This document shows, piece by piece, positions 61,771-64,000 of a stretch of DNA of 64,000 bases; position 1 is the stretch's first letter, and the number at the start of each line of letters is the position of its first letter. The notes beneath the pieces were generated by a model, which was given only the letters and a program-made list of their open reading frames with translations, was not told the DNA's origin and ran no database searches. Made by a program: the position numbers and the translations under genes. Origin of the DNA: Bradyrhizobium diazoefficiens (GTDB lineage Bacteria; Pseudomonadota; Alphaproteobacteria; Rhizobiales; Xanthobacteraceae); NCBI RefSeq assembly GCF_016616425.1, contig NZ_CP067101.1, forward strand, positions 1,302,001 through 1,366,000, read 5' to 3'.

Positions 61771-62670
61771 TCAGGCTTTATTTTGCGCTGCCGCGATCAT
61801 CCAGTCCCGGAAAGCGACCAGTTTCGGCGCCTCGCGGCGGCCCTCCGGCGAGACCAGGTAAAAGCCGGCATCCGCCGGCAGCGCGATCTTGAAGGGCACC
61901 ACGAGACGGCCCTTGGCGATGTCGTCCTGGACGTAGGACGTTCGCCCCATCGCAACCCCGATGCCGTCGATCGCGGCCTGGATGGTCATGAAGATCATGT
62001 CGAAAGTGATGCCGGGCTGCCTGGCGATATCGGCGGGAAGGCCAGCCGCCGTCAGCCACAGTCGCCAGTCGTCGCTGTTGGCGTTGGATGTGTGCAGCAG
62101 CGGATAACCCTTCAAATCCTCCGGTTGGCGCAGCGGCTTGTCGCCGCGCAGCAGCGAGGGACTGCACACCGGAAACAGCTCGTCCGCCATCAGCCAGTCG
62201 GCGCGCAGGCCGGGCCACTGACCGCGGCCGTAGCGGATCGCGGCATCGACATTGTCGCGCTGGAAGTCGACGAGACTTGTCGAGGTAGTGATGCGGACGT
62301 CGATGCCGGGATGGCTTTCCTGGAAAGCGGTCAGTCGCGGCAGCAGCCATTTTGCGGCAAGCGAAGCCAGCGTCGAGACTGTCAGCACCTTGTCATCGTC
62401 CTTGCGGAGCAGCCGGTCGGTCGCAAGCCTGAGATCGTTGAAGGCGGCGCGGACGCCGGGCAGGTAGTCGCGCGCTTCCGGCGTCAGCGCCAGCGCGCGG
62501 TTCTGCCGGACGAACAGGCGGATGCCGAGCTCCTCCTCGAGCCTTCGGATCTGATGGCTGATCGCGGTTTGCGTCACGTTCAGCTCGGCGGCCGCCAGCG
62601 TGAAGCTGAGATGGCGCGCGGCGGCCTCGAACGCCCGCAACCCGTTCAGCGACGGCAATCTGGCAGTCAT
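61771..62670 (-). CDS. LysR-family regulator (GcvA-like)
   Basis: A 299-residue LysR-type regulator: winged helix-turn-helix at 5-65 (LPSLNGLRAFEAAARHLSFT; LNVTQTAISHQIRRLEEELG), then the effector domain (KWLLPRLTAFQESHPGIDVR). The N-terminal pattern matches the GcvA branch. It is convergent with the Rieske operon, and its divergent neighbour is the DUF1127 gene, so it may act in that 110-bp promoter, where a TCAT-N4-ATGA symmetry sits at 62697-62708. The effector is unknown. Confidence 0.9.
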   Translation of the reverse strand: MTARLPSLNGLRAFEAAARHLSFTLAAAELNVTQTAISHQIRRLEEELGIRLFVRQNRALALTPEARDYLPGVRAAFNDLRLATDRLLRKDDDKVLTVSTLASLAAKWLLPRLTAFQESHPGIDVRITTSTSLVDFQRDNVDAAIRYGRGQWPGLRADWLMADELFPVCSPSLLRGDKPLRQPEDLKGYPLLHTSNANSDDWRLWLTAAGLPADIARQPGITFDMIFMTIQAAIDGIGVAMGRTSYVQDDIAKGRLVVPFKIALPADAGFYLVSPEGRREAPKLVAFRDWMIAAAQNKA

Positions 62671-62780
62671 CTGGCAGCAGGATACATGACGTTATTTCAT
62701 GCGAATGAGTACAAATTGTCGTTTGTCGCAGTGCAGTAGGAAGCAGATACTCGCGGCCAAGTTAGCTCCAGGAGCTGAAA

Positions 62781-62984
62781 ATGTCTACTTTGACCCACAA
62801 CTCGATGACAAATCATCATGCGCTCGGCCTGATCCAGCAGATCGGCGAGACGCTTCACGTCTGGCACGAGCGCTACCGTAACAGGCGCGAGCTCGCTAAC
62901 TGGACTGCCCGGGATCTCCAGGACGTCGGCCTGTCCTGGTCCGACATCGCTTTCGAGGCCGACAAACCTTTCTGGCGGGCCTGA
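62781..62984 (+). CDS. DUF1127 family protein
   Basis: A 67-residue protein with the DUF1127 arginine-rich core (WHERYRNRRELANWTARDLQ) followed by DVGLSWSDIAFEADKPFW, the family's usual C-terminus. DUF1127 proteins have been linked to phosphate, RNA binding or stress adaptation in alphaproteobacteria. CCAGGAGCTG precedes the ATG. It is divergent from the LysR gene and is followed by a strong hairpin. Confidence 0.87.
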   Translation: MSTLTHNSMTNHHALGLIQQIGETLHVWHERYRNRRELANWTARDLQDVGLSWSDIAFEADKPFWRA

Positions 62985-62995
62985 TTGGCCGCCAG

Positions 62996-63026
62996 GCCGG
63001 CGCCGCCTGATCGTGGGGGCGCCGGC
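62996..63026 (+). terminator. Hairpin between DUF1127 and GNAT genes
   Basis: A perfect 9-bp GC stem (GCCGGCGCC with GGCGCCGGC, 13-nt loop) followed by GGTCCCTTTTG. The T-run is short, so it is a weak terminator or an RNA-end-stabilising structure that lets some transcription into the GNAT gene 27 bp downstream. Confidence 0.55.
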
Positions 63027-63052
63027 GGTCCCTTTTGTGAAGGGCTCGTGTC

Positions 63053-63676
63053 ATGAGCACGCTCCGCCTCGAAGACCTGAAGCACTATTCCGATACGCTG
63101 CGCACCCGGCATGGCGAGAGGCTCGACGTCCGCTTCGTCCAGCCTCGCGACACCGACGAGCTCCAGCATTATTTCCGTACGCTCTCGACCCGCTCCCGCT
63201 ACAACCGCTTCTTCGGCGCCATCAGCGAGTTGCCGGAAGGGCTGCTGCATGACTTCCTCCGCGTTGGCGAGCGCGAGCGCTTCACGATCGTGGCGACGAT
63301 GATGGTCGACGGCTTCGAGACCATCGTCGCCGAGGCCCGCTACGCGCTGCACGCCGATACCGCGACGCTCGAATTCGGCCTGTCGGTCGATGACCGCTGG
63401 CAGGGCCACGGCATCGCCACCGCGCTGCTGAAGAATCTCGAATGCCGTGCCGCCGCGCTCGGCGCCGAGCACATCTTCGGCGACACGCTGCGCTCCAACG
63501 AGGCCATGGTCTCGCTCGCCCGCAAATCCGGCTTCGCCTTCGTCAATTATCCTGACGATTGGAAGCTGGTGCGGTTCGACAAGGAGATTCACGTCGCGCC
63601 AAAGGACATTCCCTGCGCGAGCTGGCGTCTCGCCGCTCTTTCCCGTCAGACCGCAAGCCCCTCAGCCTCGGCCTGA
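63053..63676 (+). CDS. GNAT-family N-acetyltransferase
   Basis: A 207-residue protein with a GNAT fold: a 20-residue lead, RFVQPRDTDELQHYFRTLS, YNRFFGAISELPEG, and motif A GLSVDDRWQGHGIATALLKN (acetyl-CoA pyrophosphate loop QGHGIA). FGDTLRSNEAMVSLARKSGF follows, as in the acetyltransferases associated with acyl-CoA synthetases of the protein-acetylating Pat group. Substrate not identifiable. ATG 63053 is preceded by GAAGGGC. Confidence 0.87.
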   Translation: MSTLRLEDLKHYSDTLRTRHGERLDVRFVQPRDTDELQHYFRTLSTRSRYNRFFGAISELPEGLLHDFLRVGERERFTIVATMMVDGFETIVAEARYALHADTATLEFGLSVDDRWQGHGIATALLKNLECRAAALGAEHIFGDTLRSNEAMVSLARKSGFAFVNYPDDWKLVRFDKEIHVAPKDIPCASWRLAALSRQTASPSASA

Positions 63677-63687
63677 CATCACTGCAA

Positions 63688-63722
63688 GCCCGGCTCTGGT
63701 GAACCAGCGCCGGGCATTTTTT
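63688..63722 (+). terminator. Rho-independent terminator
   Basis: GCCCGGC/GCCGGGC stem with an inner TGGT/ACCA stem, followed by ATTTTTTG, directly after the GNAT gene. Confidence 0.88.
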
Positions 63723-63734
63723 GCTACCCAATCC

Positions 63735-63877
63735 GTCATCCTGAGGCGCTCGTTCTGCGCCCTTTCGCAGAACGAGCCTCGAAGGATGAGCGGCCCGTCC
63801 GCTTCTCCTTTCGCCGGGTAGCGGTCGGGCCGTCGCCCTTCGAGGGCCGCTGAAGAAGCGGCCGCCTCAGGGTGACG
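63735..63877. repeat. Two palindromic repeat units, family B
   Basis: Unit 1 (63735-63790) has ends GTCATCCTGAGG/CTCGAAGGATGA with an inner perfect hairpin CGTTCTGCG/CGCAGAACG. Unit 2 (63836-63877) reads CCCTTCGAGGGCCGC to GGCCGCCTCAGGGTGAC in the opposite arrangement. The same family is nested inside the element at 37482-37711. Confidence 0.65.
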
Positions 63878-63898
63878 GTCGAAGAGTTCCGAATGCGC

Positions 63899-64000
63899 CT
63901 ACTTCCCGGTGAATACCGCTTTCCTCTTCTCAATGAAGGCTTGCACCGCCTCCTTGTGATCGGCCGTCGTGGTGAGGCGGATCAGGCGTTCGGCCTCGTG
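63899..64000 (-). CDS. Enoyl-CoA hydratase, C-terminal fragment at window edge
   Basis: The minus strand from the right edge reads 33 codons to a TAG stop at 63899. The end of the product (AVQAFIEKRKAVFTGK) is the characteristic C-terminal tail of enoyl-CoA hydratase/isomerase proteins. The rest of the gene lies beyond the window. Family call from this tail only. Confidence 0.75.
   Translation of the reverse strand, partial: HEAERLIRLTTTADHKEAVQAFIEKRKAVFTGK

Overview
The window is GC-rich alphaproteobacterial DNA and most resembles a Bradyrhizobium chromosome. The evidence is the ispH-thrB-rnhA gene order, an NdvA-type cyclic glucan exporter, many acyl-CoA ligases and liv-type ABC genes, DUF1013/DUF1127/DUF1488 small proteins, dispersed palindromic intergenic repeats, and a FecR/VCBS giant protein of a type I know from Bradyrhizobium. 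No tRNA, rRNA, CRISPR array, phage or intact transposase was seen. Genus assignment is inference from family knowledge, not a search.

Layout. 1-3.3 kb: a DUF1013 gene cut by the left edge, then divergent ispH-thrB-rnhA (isoprenoids, threonine, RNA/DNA hybrids). 3.4-10 kb, all on the minus strand: a peroxiredoxin, DUF924, FadD, a D-Ala-D-Ala carboxypeptidase with a low-complexity tail, and NdvA. 10.0-21.4 kb: a decayed solute-binding protein gene, a Gly/Tyr-rich secreted protein, a HisE-like protein, a DedA/YqaA-like protein, aspartase, two nitronate-monooxygenase-like flavoproteins with a thioesterase and an acyl-CoA ligase, and three Bradyrhizobium-type hypotheticals. 21.8-30.5 kb: a fumarase/aspartase-superfamily lyase, an M29 aminopeptidase, a cupin, an amidohydrolase, an MBL hydrolase and an ABC exporter pair. 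30.6-37.5 kb: a branched-chain-amino-acid-type ABC operon (LivH, M, G, F) that also holds an acyl-CoA synthetase and the periplasmic binding protein, so the imported ligand may be a carboxylic acid activated on entry.

The most interesting region is 37.7-56.2 kb. It holds a frameshifted LprI-like gene, a periplasmic transglutaminase-like cysteine protease of the LapG/BTLCP superfamily, an AT-rich regulatory interval with a 14-bp perfect palindrome and a CRP-like site, and a 2,764-residue type I-secreted protein (FecR module, VCBS-like repeats, long beta-helix, RTX-type C terminus). These are followed by a CHASE2 adenylate/guanylate cyclase, an AtzG/AtzE-like amidase pair, and a type I secretion ATPase plus HlyD adaptor. 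Together they suggest a secreted surface adhesin with its exporter, a candidate release protease and a cyclic-nucleotide sensor.

56.3-64 kb: AMP nucleosidase, DUF1488, a 159-bp MITE-like element sitting inside a dispersed palindromic repeat with a 10-bp target duplication, a CinA/PncC amidohydrolase, two tandem amidohydrolase-2 paralogs with a Rieske protein, a GcvA-like LysR regulator divergent from a DUF1127 gene, a GNAT acetyltransferase, and the C-terminus of an enoyl-CoA hydratase at the right edge.
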